Assembly (NCBI GenBank): GCA_024663395.1
Contig: JANFAH010000006.1
Location: 1,426,001 to 1,490,000, forward strand
Source of the DNA: Pisolithus tinctorius
Lineage: Eukaryota > Basidiomycota > Agaricomycetes > Boletales > Pisolithaceae
Length of the DNA: 64,000 nt
Direction: 5' to 3'
Position 1 is the stretch's first letter, and each line of letters starts with the position of its first letter. This document shows, piece after piece, positions 25,623 to 37,210 of this stretch. A program made the position numbers and the translations under genes. The notes under the pieces were generated by a model, which was given only the letters and a program-made list of their open reading frames with translations, searched no databases and was not told the origin of the DNA.

Positions 25623-26530
25623 GATGTATCACTACCACGATGTCAAGAGTAAATGGTCATTTCCGTCGGGTCTGCGGCGGATAGCTGTGGCTGGCATGCC
25701 ATTTGACGTGGCCCTAGTAGTCCAGTCTCTGACACGAGGAACAGTTGGCAGTGGAAGATGTAACCAACAACATCGAATCACATTCCCATCCTTGTCTTTG
25801 AGCAGAAGGATTGTCGCCCTTAACCGATGGTGGTGTGAGTTTCGGTGAAAAGTTAGGATCATTTTTCCCGGCCAACACAAAGGAGACCAGTAGTGTCGCG
25901 TAAAATGGCAGTTGGCTGACAGAACCCACATTTCTGTTTGGAAGGCTCCACCATCTACCCAGTGCACTGCGTGTTAATCGACCTGTTAATTGCGCTGATT
26001 AGCAGTTCTTTCGACTCGCCTTGGCATCAGGTTGCGATTGCCACGGCCTGTCTCTCTGTCCATTAAACGCTTCATGACTGCCATATACACTGCATTTGAG
26101 CTAGGAAACCACCGAGCGCGACCTCTTATGACTCGCGAGTACTGTCATTACTCATATGACAATGATTAATGATCGATGGAGCTTTTGAGGATGTCATGTG
26201 GGCACTCGTTACTCTGCTAAGAATCGGTCGAAGTGTGTATCCGAAGCAGACAGCGTGAGGCGAAACATTGATGCTCCATGCACGACCACATCAGGACACC
26301 AGCTACTTCCGTCGTGTTGTATGAATTTTTGAAAGCCGACGGAAAGTCCAAGGAACATCATGAAGCTATCCTACCAGGATCATGGCACATTCATTTGGTT
26401 CCGTCGTATGCAGAAGCTTCACCAATAACTTAGACCCCGTTCCTTGTCAGGGTCCGTACAGCAATTGCCATGATGGCCTTATAAATATGTCCCCGAGACC
26501 GATATCAGCGCACCAATTTCAGTTGGTGCT
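25623..26530. other. Intergenic region and promoter of the HSF-HET gene
   Basis: No supported gene. A minus-strand frame at 25632-25967 is open but of odd composition. A TATA element close to the next start codon is listed separately. Confidence 0.5.
26480..26487 (+). promoter_or_regulatory. TATA box of the HSF-HET gene
   Basis: TATAAATA lies 44 nt before the ATG at 26531. With usual spacing the transcript would start about 15-20 nt before the start codon, a very short leader. Inference from motif and spacing only. Confidence 0.4.
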
Positions 26531-29500
26531 ATGATGCCTTCCTTTCTCCGTCGTTCTCCCAAGTCGGGCCAGTCAGGCTCACCCACGCAATCCCCTCTGC
26601 CCGGTCAAGCTAATACAACTTCTCCTCCCCAAAATTCTCCCTCCCCACTGTCGAGTGAAGTATCCCCGGCTGGCCTAGCCTCGTTGCAAGCTGAAAGCTC
26701 GATAACTCAGTCCCTACATGGTTCTGAGCAAACGTCGCATTCATCCCTTCATACCATCTCGCAGGAGATCGCTGCCAGCATTGAGTTTTCCCCAGTCAAT
26801 AGGAGAAACGATGTTTTCATCGAGAAACTGCATCAGTGCGTTCCCCGCGAGTTCCATTACATCCGTTTCAGTGTCTAATCAATGTTCAGGGTTCTTGGTC
26901 AAAGTCCCTACCAACACGACATCATATGGTCGGATTCTGGTACCAGGTGAGCACGCTCACTCGCCCTTAAAGTGATCTTTTTTCACTGACACCAATCACT
27001 ATCCAGCTTTATTATCCCGGACGTCGAAGCTTTCAAACGCCATGTTCTGAGTCCGCTCTTTCACGACCTTCCGGTATGTGGTCGCCCGCACTCGTCAATC
27101 AAATTATTGAGAGCATTTAAACTTCTGCGTAGTTTGCGGACTTTGTCCAGAAGTTGAACGGATACGACTTCCGTGCGACGATCAAGGTAAGGATATTCTA
27201 ACTTGTGCGGGAGGTTAACTTGGTCATAGTTTTCCTCTCAACTACACACGTTACTCCTTTCTGACATTCCAATGGCAGAACATCCATTTTCTAGACTCGT
27301 CGGCAACATCAGAGGGCTGGGAATTTAGTCACCCTTTGTTCCATCGCATTGGCACTTCAAGTGTTTCAGCGTCTGATCTCCTGTCATTATCCGACTCTGA
27401 GCCAAGGTAACTTACTCTCCCTCGCGGCAGAGGCCCAGTCCTGACCTGCACAACACCAGCACAGAAATCCTACCTAAAGTAGCATACATGCTTGCCAAGG
27501 CCCAAGATGAGATTAGCAATTACCGCAGAGAGATCAACAGTTTACGAGGACATGGTTCGCCTGGCACTCGAGCCTCTCCCAGACTTTGGTCTCCACACGC
27601 GGTGTCTCCCCTCTTGCAACCCGTAAATGATGACGACGATCGCGTCCTCATATTTCAACCGGATGCCCCCGGGGACCATAGTGAGACACAAGATCCGCCT
27701 CCTACGGGTTCCTCTTTGCACCTGCAGGCTCCTCCCCAACTAGACTATATCCAGGCCGGGTTCCAACATGACGATCACCCAAATGTGCAGATTCATCCTC
27801 CTACCCCTGGGCCGGCGTCCCCGCAGACGGGCGTTCAAAACCTGCCGTTACCCGGAAATGGGGTCGACATGTCTCCAGCTCTTCCGTTGGTGACGATGTC
27901 TGGTGCGAGAAGTTGTTCAAGCTCTCCTGCCCAGACTTTGCGTGGTGGAGAACCTGGGTATTCTCCATGGCACTCATCTCTCAGCTCACCATCATCTGAA
28001 CCATCAACTTTGTTGAGCCCCAGTCACATCCAGTCTATACCTTTCAATTCATCGTCATCCTATGGGGAGGACAGGGATGATTGGGAAGTAAATCTCGTTG
28101 CCAGCCTCACCAGAACCGGACTGTCTGGGAATGCACCGCACAGTGCCAAATATGTTGATTCCAACATGGCCTCACCCGACCTGGCAGACCCTGATGAAGT
28201 TCGCTCCCTGATTTTCGATATAGTGAACAAGACTATTGAAAGCCTGCCAACTCATTTGATCAACACTGCCGATGGAAAGTTGTACGAGCGGAAAGCGCTT
28301 CTTAGCCATTTTGAAGCCTCGCAAGAATACATCCACCTCGTTTGCCTCATAAGCACAAAGAGTCTCATGAATGAAGATTTCATCACAGAAGTCATTCGAA
28401 CATACTTCCGACACGCAATGCTTTCTCACAAGTGGGACGTCAACGAACCCCTTTTCCACGAACTTCCTAATGGCGTCTTTGCCTCTGGCCTGCCCCCGCG
28501 CTTTACCAAGCTCAAAAGCTTTTGCGAGGTCGTGAAGGGTCTGGGACTAGGTTGGGCGTGGTGTGACACCTGCTGCATCAACAAGGACAGCAGTGCAGAG
28601 CTCGAGGAAGCGATCACGTCTATGTTCCGGTGGTACCGCGATTCAGCGCTCACGATCGTCTATTTCTCTGACGTTTCCGGGTTTTCACATGAGGACCTGA
28701 TCAAGAGCAAATGGTTCAAGAGGGGTTGGACTCTTCAAGAGTTGTTGGCACCACGTGTAATGCGGTTCTACGACCGAACCTGGACACCGTGCGTCAGGGG
28801 GCCAGAGTACAACCATAAGCTTGTCCCAGAGTGGCTCGATGCGCTGCAGCGTGCTACTGGCATCCCGCCCTCGATATTGCAAGAGTTCACGCAGGGACCA
28901 GAGAACCCAAGGGAAAAGCTTCGATGGGCGTCGCCCAGGGTAACGACCAGGGTCGAAGATCTAGCTTACTGCCTCTTCGGCATCTTTGATGTCACGCTGC
29001 AACCGCAATATGGAGAAGGGGAGAAGGCGTTTGGCAGGTTATTAGTTGAGCTAATCAAGGTCACTCAAGATACGGGCCTCCTCGACTGGGTCGGGAAGCG
29101 TTCGGAACGGTGCAGCATTCTCCCGGTCAGCCCTTCCGGCTTCCGGGACGTAGCCTTGCCCAATAATAATACGCCGGCGAGTGGTGGTAGCTCGCCCGCT
29201 TCGAGTCAGACACACACGGATGCCGACGAGGGCTCGCTTATTCACAGGCTTAGTCCTGGTAGCAAGGCCAAATTGACCACCCCTCCACTGCTGTCAACGG
29301 GTGACGGCGTATTTGAAGTTCTATGCTTCGTTCATAACGTGAAGGACAGCTCTAGGATTGCGCTCGGAAGCACTAGTATGCAACGCAGTGGGAGTCCTGA
29401 TACAGTCGTACATTACTCCATCCAAGCTGAAAACCTTTTCAAGCTTGTTGTTGCGGTCAGTTTGAAGGATGCACTGGAGGATGTGCCTAGGTTGAGACAG

Positions 29501-29746
29501 CCATTCGTGCTGGCCAGAGTTTGGGACCCAAGCATGAACGAACAGAGCGCTGATAGTAGAGTAATAGTGAAGGCGGTCAGGAAACCCCGTGCCGATTCTT
29601 TGATGAAACCCTTCGTTGCAATATTGCTAATGAAGGATCCGGACGGTACTCGGTATTCTCATCGGATACCAACCGAGGCGCGTATCGTGGCGCAACTGGT
29701 AAAGCAACCTCGTGACTATCAGCCGATTACCCTCAGACTTTGTTGA
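26531..29746 (+). CDS. HSF-type DNA-binding domain fused to a HET domain
   Basis: Predicted 965-aa protein from six exons: 26531..26835, 26890..26946, 27007..27073, 27133..27186, 27279..27406 and 27460..29746, all in phase. Residues 1-93 are Ser/Pro-rich. Residues 94-186 follow the heat-shock factor DNA-binding fold: FIEKL, IIWSDSGTSFIIPD, FADFVQKLNGYDFR and WEFSHPLFHRIG. The recognition helix has Gln149 where HSFs carry the base-contacting Arg of VRQLN, so target recognition may differ. A short heptad stretch (about 204-234, ISNYRREINSLRG) sits where HSFs trimerise. A Pro/Ser linker leads to a HET domain (about 494-640: AMLSHKWD, WCDTCCINKDSSAELEEAI, RGWTLQELLAP), a family of non-self recognition and cell-death triggers. 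The intron-rich front and the single 2.3-kb last exon suggest two origins. An ATG at 27488 would allow a separate HET-only product. Confidence 0.85.
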
Positions 29747-31805
29747 TCATGGACCTTTTCCTCTTGTATTTAGCATCTGCAAACACATTAATCATCTCTA
29801 CATACATCTACTATACACACTTGATACCCAATCCAGGCATCCAATTCTAAACCAGGATGCAAATTGCACCAATAAACTCGCACGTGCACAGTTGCATTAA
29901 TTTCCCTTATCTGACGTCGTCTGTGGGATACGCGGAGGGCCAGGGCCGAGAGCAAAATCCAAGAACCACTCCTTGCTCATATAATTGCGGATGCTATGCA
30001 GAACGTCAGCCAAGCCCATCTAACAAAGTCGGCGAGCTCTTCACGCACCCGTCAGCCAGGAGGATCACTACATTCAAACCCTCCGTTTGCGCAACCTTCT
30101 GGCCCCGTTCGGTTTTCAGCCATGCCAAGGCACCGCTGAGAGCACTGCCGCTACTTCCCCCGACTAAGAGCCCTTCCGTCTTCATGAGTCTCTGGACCGC
30201 CTGGAATGCGTCGCCGTCGTCAGTCTTCACCCAGTGGTCAATATCAGCAGGGTCGCGCGAAAGAACTTGGGGCACAAAGTCATAGCCAATGCCCTCGACG
30301 ACGTAGGGCTTCGGACTTTCATCGTTAAGGCGTTCAGGTAAGGCAAGGATGCTGCCAATCTGTTGGTTAATGTCAGAGGGGGGTAGGGTCACACGATCGA
30401 AGTGTATTCTGACTGGGTCAACTCCAACAACGATACACTCTGGATTGTGTTCTTTCTTCAATGCACGTGATACACCCGTAACTGTGCCTCCAGTTCCTGC
30501 ACCAGCTACAAAAACATCCACCTTTAAGGACGAAGGTTTTGTCGGCGTTGAAGGGGTGGAAACTACAGCAGCGATGATTTCAGGACCTGTAGTACATTCG
30601 TGCGCCAGCGGATTATTAACCTGGATAAGTCATGTTAGCGCTGTGCCGCAAAACACTGCAATCAGGCAGACATACATTGCCATACTGATCCAGGATGACA
30701 CCATATCGAATTTCTTGTCGGAGCCTCTTCGCTACACCTGCAGTCGTTGAGGAATTCAGCCACGAGGCGTGCTCGGATGCCTGTAGAAAGCTCTACCTAT
30801 GTGGCTTCTCGCAGAATCCCACGGTTCATCGTCAGGCGTACGGACGACCTCGGCACCTAGTGCCCGGAGAAGCGCTTCCTTTTCCTTCCGGTGGCGCGCA
30901 ACAAGTACCCCGCATTAAGAGAGAGAGTGTGTGTGTTATGATGATTACAACGACAGTGGCAAGGATATGGAGAAGCGTACCTGAGACATCTTGTTAGGCA
31001 TGGTGATAATCACTCGATATCCCTTATATCTGCAGTATTCAGCAACCATTCATGTGTTTTGCTACTGCGAGGTCACCTTGATAGCACATGTCATCGCAAG
31101 CCCGATACCTGTGCGTCACAAGGTCACCGGTAAGCAACAGAAGGACTAATGGAACAGCCTAACGTACCTGTGTTCCCTGACGTGGGTTCGATAACAACAC
31201 TCTTCCCCGGGATGAGGATTCCATCTCTTTCGGCAGCGAGAACCATGGCCTTCGCTATTCTATCCTTTACGGATCCGCCTACGGACAAAAACTCTACTTT
31301 CCCCACTACAAACGGAAGTTGGGTACAGTCAGTTTCTTGACAAGGGGATAAACGAGTACTGCTGCTACAAACGCACACAGATTGCATTTGAGGCCTTCCT
31401 CTCGAGCGAGCCTGTCTAAGCGGACTAGAGGGGTATTCCCTATGGCGTCGAGAGCAGAGTCGAGTATCTGGGAACTTGTAGATGCGTGCATTGGTGTGCT
31501 ATGGAGTTTAGAAGACTCGGGCCTCAGGAGTGATTTTATAGATGCGGTTCCGGATCGGACCAAAGTAGTTTATTATGTCAACATAGGGGCAGACCAGAGC
31601 CGATATCGTGCTTACGTTCGAAAAATTTGCAGGTGGACTGACTTATTCACCGCTACATGCTGCATGAAAGGCGGATAACGCGCACCCACAAATGTCCTCT
31701 CAACAAGTACAAAATCGGATAGGACTAACACAGACGTCAGTGGCTTGACGATTTGAGCATACGTACATATTTGTTCTCGGAACTAGTCCGAACTAGATAG
31801 TATGG
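29430..31805. repeat. Segmental duplication, copy A
   Basis: This segment and 33330-35605 are direct, diverged copies. They share the last about 320 nt of the HSF-HET coding region, all of the cystathionine beta-synthase gene with its introns, and its 5' flank (for example CAACAAGTAC at about 31699 and 35500). Copy A holds the intact gene versions. Borders are approximate. Confidence 0.85.
29897..31491 (-). CDS. cys4: Cystathionine beta-synthase, catalytic core only (copy A, intact)
   Basis: A PLP enzyme joining serine (or cysteine) with homocysteine in transsulfuration. Eight exons from ATG 31491: 31377..31491, 31168..31305, 31077..31108, 30981..31022, 30797..30884, 30676..30737, 30049..30620 and 29897..29993; 381 aa. 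Seen: [15 protein letters not shown] lysine 52 in [37 protein letters not shown] and [11 protein letters not shown]. The order and [16 protein letters not shown] fit CBS better than bacterial-type cysteine synthase. It ends soon after [11 protein letters not shown], so the C-terminal regulatory pair of CBS motifs (Bateman module) present in yeast and human enzymes is absent. It is convergent with the HSF-HET gene, 150 nt between stop codons. A second, broken copy lies at 33739-35296. Confidence 0.9.
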
Positions 31806-33329
31806 CCGAACTTCGTAAACCTTGTTTACATTTGCATTTGAGTTACTTAAATCCAGAAGTTATCGAAGTCGGATAAGGTTACGATGCAGAGAAGGTATGT
31901 GGTAGATAAAGGGGAAGCTATTGTGAAGACAGGTGAAGATTACCGAGACTTGCAGACGGGGAAAACATCGTGCATGAGATTTTCCTTCGCTGGTATCTGT
32001 ACTACCTCATACCTGCAATTTAATGGCAACCATGCTGTTAATAATACCTGCAGCCCTACCTCTTTAAGTGTGCAAGCATTTGCTCAGTGGAAATCTACTT
32101 ACTCTGCCATGATTTTACGTATAGTGACAGCGGCTGAGAAGGGGAGACGGGGGACTGCCGTGCAAGAATGCAGATGGCCAGGGAAAGAGCACGACTTACG
32201 ATGAAGATGAATCGCAATCCGTATCAAGAGGCCGGAGAGCCCCTGAAGGAACCTGGGGAGGACATGTCTAGTGCTAAACGTAAGACCTGACTTGTCAACG
32301 TCGTCCGGAATGACAAGTGACTCTCTTTGCTTGTGCCCTTGGACTTGGGTCGGTTGGACATAGGCTGTTGCCAGCTCAAGACATGGTGGATTTTCGGTGC
32401 CAAGACATTGAAGCACGCACCAAGAGAGAGACGACCTGGAAAGCAGTACCCACAGCAGTGGCAAGCCACAGTGTGTACACATTGCTCCTAGTTGCAATTG
32501 TCAAGGCATCGTCACTTTTGTGAATGTGCAGAAAAAGGATGTCTTCTACGAGCAGAAGAGGATAATCGAGGATGGAATTCCCCTTCCACGAACCGAGGTT
32601 TGGAGATAAACTGTAAACAACTTCTGTGAAAGCACCGAAACCCAGTCCATAGAAGAATGTGCACGTCGCAACGTACACCAAGAATAGAGCACATGACTTT
32701 GTTTCAAACGACTTGGCAATGGAGATTCCCGGCGACTGGTTGCAAGCGATACCCCGCGAATTCAAAGGTAGGTCCCTCGCATTCCAAAAGGCCATAAGAA
32801 CGCTAGTCGGAACATTGCCTCAGACGGAGAGTTCTTGTGCTGCAGCCCAAACGGTCATTCGCGCATGTTATCATCATGTTATGACTCTACTCCGAAAAGT
32901 TATGATCCACAGTTTCCAGGTGCAAGCGGACGGACACTCGCAACGAAAATGGTGAGTTTTCATGGTTTCCACAAGCAAGGTCAAGCGTCGAATTAGGCTA
33001 CCAAGCAAGCCACTTGATAGGGATTTGTTCAGTGGAATTGTATTCTCAACCAGAGTAACAGAACTTGACCGCGATAATCAATTTTACGATGAGAATAGTG
33101 TTTGAAGCGAAATGGTTTCTCTTCTACTGTCAACGAAAAAAAAGAGTTTCCTGTGGTTCGGAATATCCAAGGTGGTGGAATAATGTCCAACACAGCCACA
33201 ATTGTTCCGGGCCCAGTGACCTTGTAAACAAGGTAACCACCTGCAAGTACTGGCAGGTACGACATGCGATCATGTATGGATTGGATCATAAGGGCGTGCG
33301 ACGGTTACTTGCTGAGAGCCTTTCCGACT
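31806..33329. other. Unique spacer between the two duplication copies
   Basis: No gene supported. Minus-strand frames at about 32100-32500, 32376-32795 and 33029-33289 encode hydrophobic stretches (for example LVYVATCTFFYGLGFG) that could be a worn multipass membrane gene, but I could not splice them into a family-consistent protein. Confidence 0.35.
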
Positions 33330-33630
33330 TCATTGTTGCCATCAGTTTGAAGGACACATGGGGGGATGTGCCTATGTTGAGGTGGCCACTCCTGTTGGAT
33401 AGAGTTTAACTTCAGGACCCGAGCAAAGCGCTGGTGGCAAAATAATGGTGAAGGCGGTCAGGAATCCCCGCACCGGTTCTTTGATAAAACCCTTCGTTGC
33501 AGTATTGTCAGTAAAAGATTCGGACGGTTCTCGGTATTCTTGTCGGGTACCAACCGATACATATATCGTGGCGCAGCTGGTAAAGTAACCTCGCAACTAT
33601 CAGCCAACCACCCTCAGACTTTGTTGATCA
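33330..33630 (+). pseudogene. Relic of the HSF-HET 3' coding end
   Basis: Translation resembles the C-terminal tail of the gene at 26531-29746 (IVAISLKDTWGDVPMLRWP against VVAVSLKDALEDVPRLRQP) but has an early stop at about 33407 and shifted frames after it. The HET domain itself is not included. It is the left part of duplication copy B. Confidence 0.75.
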
Positions 33631-33738
33631 TGGAATCTTTCTCTCGTATATAGGCATCTGTAAACACATTACGCATCATGACATCCAGTGCTAGACCAGA
33701 ATACTAATTGCACCAATAAACTCGCATGCATAGTTGCA

Positions 33739-35296
33739 CTAATTTCCCGTGTCCGACGTTGTCTGTGGAATACGCGAAGTGCCAGGACGAAGAGCAAAAT
33801 CCAAGAACCACTCCTTGCTCATATAATTGCGGATGCTGTGCAGACCGTCAGTCAAACCCATCTGAAAAACTTGACGGGCTTTTCACGTACCCGTCAGCCA
33901 GGAGGATCACTACATTCAAACCCTCCGTCTGCGCGATCTTCTGCCCCTGTTCGGTTTTCAGCCATGCCAAGGCACCGCTGAGAGCACTACCGCTACTTCC
34001 TCCGACTAAGAGCCCTTCCGTCTTCATAAGTCTTTCAACCGCCTGGAATGCGTCGTTATCGCTGGTCTTCACCCAGTGGTCAATATCGGCAGGGTTGTGC
34101 GAAAGAACATCGGGCACAAAGTCATAGCCAATGCCCTCGATAACGTAGGGTTTGGGGCATTCGTCATTAGGATGTCCACCCGAAGCAAGGGCGCTGCCAA
34201 TCTGTCGGCTAATGTCAGAGGAGGGGAGGCCGTGCGATCGAAGTGGATTCTGACTGGGTCAACTCCAATAACAATACACTCTGGATTGTGTTCTTTCTTC
34301 AATGCGTGTGATACACCCGTAATTGTGCCTCCGGTTCCTGCACCAGCCACAAATACGTCCACTTTTAAGGATGAAGGTTTCGCCGAGGTTGAAGGAGTGG
34401 CAGCTACAGCAGCGATAATCTCGGGACCTGTAGTATATTCGTGTGCCAGCGGATTATTGACCTGGACAAGTCGTATTAGTGTTGTAATCCGAAACACTAG
34501 AACGACGACATACGTTGCTATACTGGTCCAGGATAACACCACAGGGAATTTCTTGTTGGAGCCTCTTTGCCACACCTGCAGGAATTTAGCCACGAGGCGC
34601 GCCTGGACGCTTGTGGAAAGCTCACCTATGTGGCTTCCCGGAGAATCCCACGGTGCATCGTCAGGCGTACGGACGACTTCGGCACCTAGTGCCCGAAGAA
34701 GCGCTTCTTTTTCCTGTGGCGCGCAATACCGCCGCAATTGCGTGGGTACGTTATGGTGATTACAACGTCAATAGTAAGGACGTGGGGGTGCGCACCTGAG
34801 ACATTCTGTTCGGCATGGTAATAATCACTCGATATCCCTTATATCTGCGGTATTCAGCGACTATTCATGTGTTTTGTCACTCCAAGGTCACCTTGATAGC
34901 ACCTGTCATCGCAAGCCCGATACCTGTGTGCGTTACAAGGTCATCGACAAGCAACAGATGGACCAATGGAACAGTCTGACATACCTGTATTTCCTGACGT
35001 GGGTTCGATAATAACACTCCTCCCTGGGATGAGGATTCCATCTCTTTCGGCAGCGAGAACCATGGCTTTCGCTATTCTATCCTTTACGGAACCACCTACG
35101 GACAAAAATTCTACTTTCCCCACTACGAAAGGAAGTTGGGTACAGTGAGCTTCTTGACAAGGGGACAAACGAGTACTACTGCTACACACGCACACAGATT
35201 GCATTTGAGGCCTTCCTCTTGAGCGAGTCTGTCTAAGCGGACTAGAGGGGTATTCCCTATGGCGTCGAGAGCAGAGTCGAGTATCTGGGAGCTCAT
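33739..35296 (-). pseudogene. Cystathionine beta-synthase copy B, frameshifted
   Basis: Exon order, splice sites and start are preserved relative to copy A, with a 12-nt in-frame deletion at the start region (MSSQILDS instead of [12 protein letters not shown]). Between about 34214 and 34239 copy B is one base shorter than copy A. The frame then runs through about 55 unrelated residues to a stop near 34069, while the true frame resumes 3' ([27 protein letters not shown]). The product would lose the last third of the PLP fold. PLP lysine (GGSVKDRIA) and GAGTGGTITGV are still encoded upstream. Splice sites and most codons remain good, so the damage looks recent. A sequencing error at one base is the main alternative. 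Confidence 0.75.
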
Positions 35297-35605
35297 TGGT
35301 GTGATATGAAGTTGCTTCCTCTGCAGAAGAGTGGTTTAAAGACACGATGTTTGGTCACCTTCAGAAGCGGGTTATATCAACCTAGGGGAAGTGTCACATG
35401 ATCGAAACCAATCAAACTTCGCCATGTTCACCGAACAATTGCGTACTATATGCTACTTGCATGGAAAAGGCAGATAATGCATGTATGAGCACATCCACCC
35501 AACAAGTACGAAGTCCGATATTGGGCTAGCACGGACGCCGCTGGCTTGAGGAGCTGAGCATAAGTGTTTATCTTCGGAGCTACGTAGTCCGAATTACTCG
35601 GTACG

Positions 35606-36425
35606 GCATGCGACTATCATGATACAAGTACCGCTTGGATCACAAGAACGTGCGACGGTTATGAGCAGTACTTTGAGAGCCGCTCGGTTCCAAGGAAATC
35701 GCCTACGCCTGTTTTCAGAAAGAAAGTCCTTAGGTACTGCTCTCACGGACTGAGTTGTTCTTCGGAAAGGCGATACGATAGATACCGGTAGCCGATCTAT
35801 TCAAAAGAATACAACTCGCAGTGTATCCACGGAGATAAAATTGGAAGCCGAGTAATGTATTATCTTCGGGCGAAAAACGGACACTGTTATTGGCCTGCTG
35901 GATATACGGGGTTAGTCTGGTCAACGGTCAAGGTGAGTCGGATTCTCGCAGGTCGGTTTCAAGGTCAGTTGTTGCTGCCATCATATGTACAGAGGGGAGT
36001 GAAGGAACGACAAGTTGGCATAGAAATAGTTGCTGTCGAGGAATCGATGGTATAACGGCCCGACAAATACAAGGAATGCACTCGATAAGTAGAGGGGCTG
36101 CAACTGTCGATGAAGGCGCATCCTCGGTCGGACAACGGTTGCCTCGTGTCTTAGTGGCAATGTCGTGCTGCCTAACGACTCGGTTTGAGGTCATACCCAC
36201 GCCACGGTAAAGTTTCGCTCTCGTTCGGAGGTTCCGAAGCAGCAGGAACCTCGAGGGGATTGCCGGAGCCATGCCCGATCGTGATCGAACCATATGTCTG
36301 TTAGGCTGGAACACGTACTTATGTACTCACTTCCGGTAAATGAACTGCTTAGTTCGTATTAAGTACCTGCGGCAAATTGGGAGTAGATTATCCTCTGGGG
36401 TAATAATGGATGAGGATAGGTGCCC
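35606..36425. other. Intergenic region right of the duplication
   Basis: Apart from the short repeat at about 35633-35690 that echoes the left border of copy B, nothing supported was seen. Minus- and plus-strand open frames around 35850-36310 are mutually overlapping and unlike any family. Confidence 0.45.
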
Positions 36426-37053
36426 CTATTTCGTGCGATGGGCTTTAAGAATTTCTAGATTCAATGGCCATGGCTTTCCAATCCAGCTGGCGAGCTCCGC
36501 ATGGTCCCTATAAGTATCGTCTGTGTTGGGATGGACCAAGACGCTAGATAGTGGAATGTCAGCGACGCTCTTCCCTATCTCGGGAAAGGGGCGCACTCGA
36601 GAGGTCCTCGATTGACGACGAGCCAGCCAAAGAGAGCGCCGGTCTGATGAGGGGTCTTGGTCTGAACCTCAAACATCGCAGTAGGGTGAGGACCTGAACA
36701 AATCTGGTCAGTACAGATGCTGCAGATTCGTCAGGGGTTACCTATGGGCCTATCCCATACGCGATAGAGGGGAAGCTATAGGGGACTGTGAGTCGAGAGT
36801 TCCGCCGATTAAAAGTCTATGGTACGCACTTCAGGGAACTCGGTGGAGATGCGTTGATGGAGCTGGAGAGCATGCTGGACGTGGACTGGGTTGGTTGGCA
36901 TAAAGTACACTGATAGATGTGGTGATCGGGACGGGCGGAGGCTATGAGCGAAGCGACGAACATACCATGGAAGTCGAACCCGTTACGAGAGGACAGAATT
37001 GGGGCTGGGAATGTCTCGTACGCAGAAGAACGGGGTTTGTCTGGCTGTGACAT
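36426..37053 (-). CDS. dodA: DOPA 4,5-dioxygenase family protein
   Basis: A small extradiol-type ring-cleavage enzyme family; in fly agaric the enzyme opens L-DOPA to make betalain-type pigments, while many fungal members are uncharacterised. Five exons from ATG 37053: 36966..37053, 36830..36909, 36742..36775, 36597..36693 and 36426..36543; 138 aa. Conserved features: FDFHVYFMPTNP near residue 27 with the metal-site His, YRVWDRPIGPHPTAMFEV, GWLVVNRGPL and VLVHPNTDD with DHAELASWIG. The protein is compact compared with longer relatives but covers the whole domain. No pigment gene neighbours are visible. The actual substrate is unknown. Confidence 0.88.
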
Positions 37054-37210
37054 GGCGGAGGTGATTGGTGATTGAGGGTGTGAGTGAGCGCCAGGGTTAA
37101 GGAGTCGTCGTCGTCATGGACTCGAGGATCTAAGCGGGTTAAATAAGGACCCATCCACTGCGCACTTGCCAGCACTTTTACTGACTTACACCCACACTCC
37201 GTGCGTGGTT

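Larger units (their letters stand above)
33330..35605. repeat. Segmental duplication, copy B
   Basis: The diverged direct copy of 29430-31805. It contains the HET tail relic, the frameshifted cystathionine beta-synthase and its 5' flank. Just outside both ends lie short similar stretches around 33283-33325 and 35633-35690 (shared GTGCGACGGTTA), which copy A lacks on its right side. Confidence 0.8.

Noticed and set aside
25632..25967. Minus-strand open frame of 111 codons between coatomer epsilon and the HSF-HET gene
   Set aside because: Overlapping alternatives exist in other frames, no recognisable motif, no splice partners.
28172..28459. Antisense open frames inside the HET exon
   Set aside because: They are codon-bias shadows of the strong plus-strand coding exon.
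31900..33289. Minus-strand hydrophobic frames that might be a multipass membrane gene
   Set aside because: No set of introns gave a continuous family-like protein; kept only as a note on the spacer.
33700..35300. Treating the second cystathionine beta-synthase copy as a working paralogue
   Set aside because: The one-base deletion relative to copy A removes the last third of the catalytic domain; called a pseudogene.
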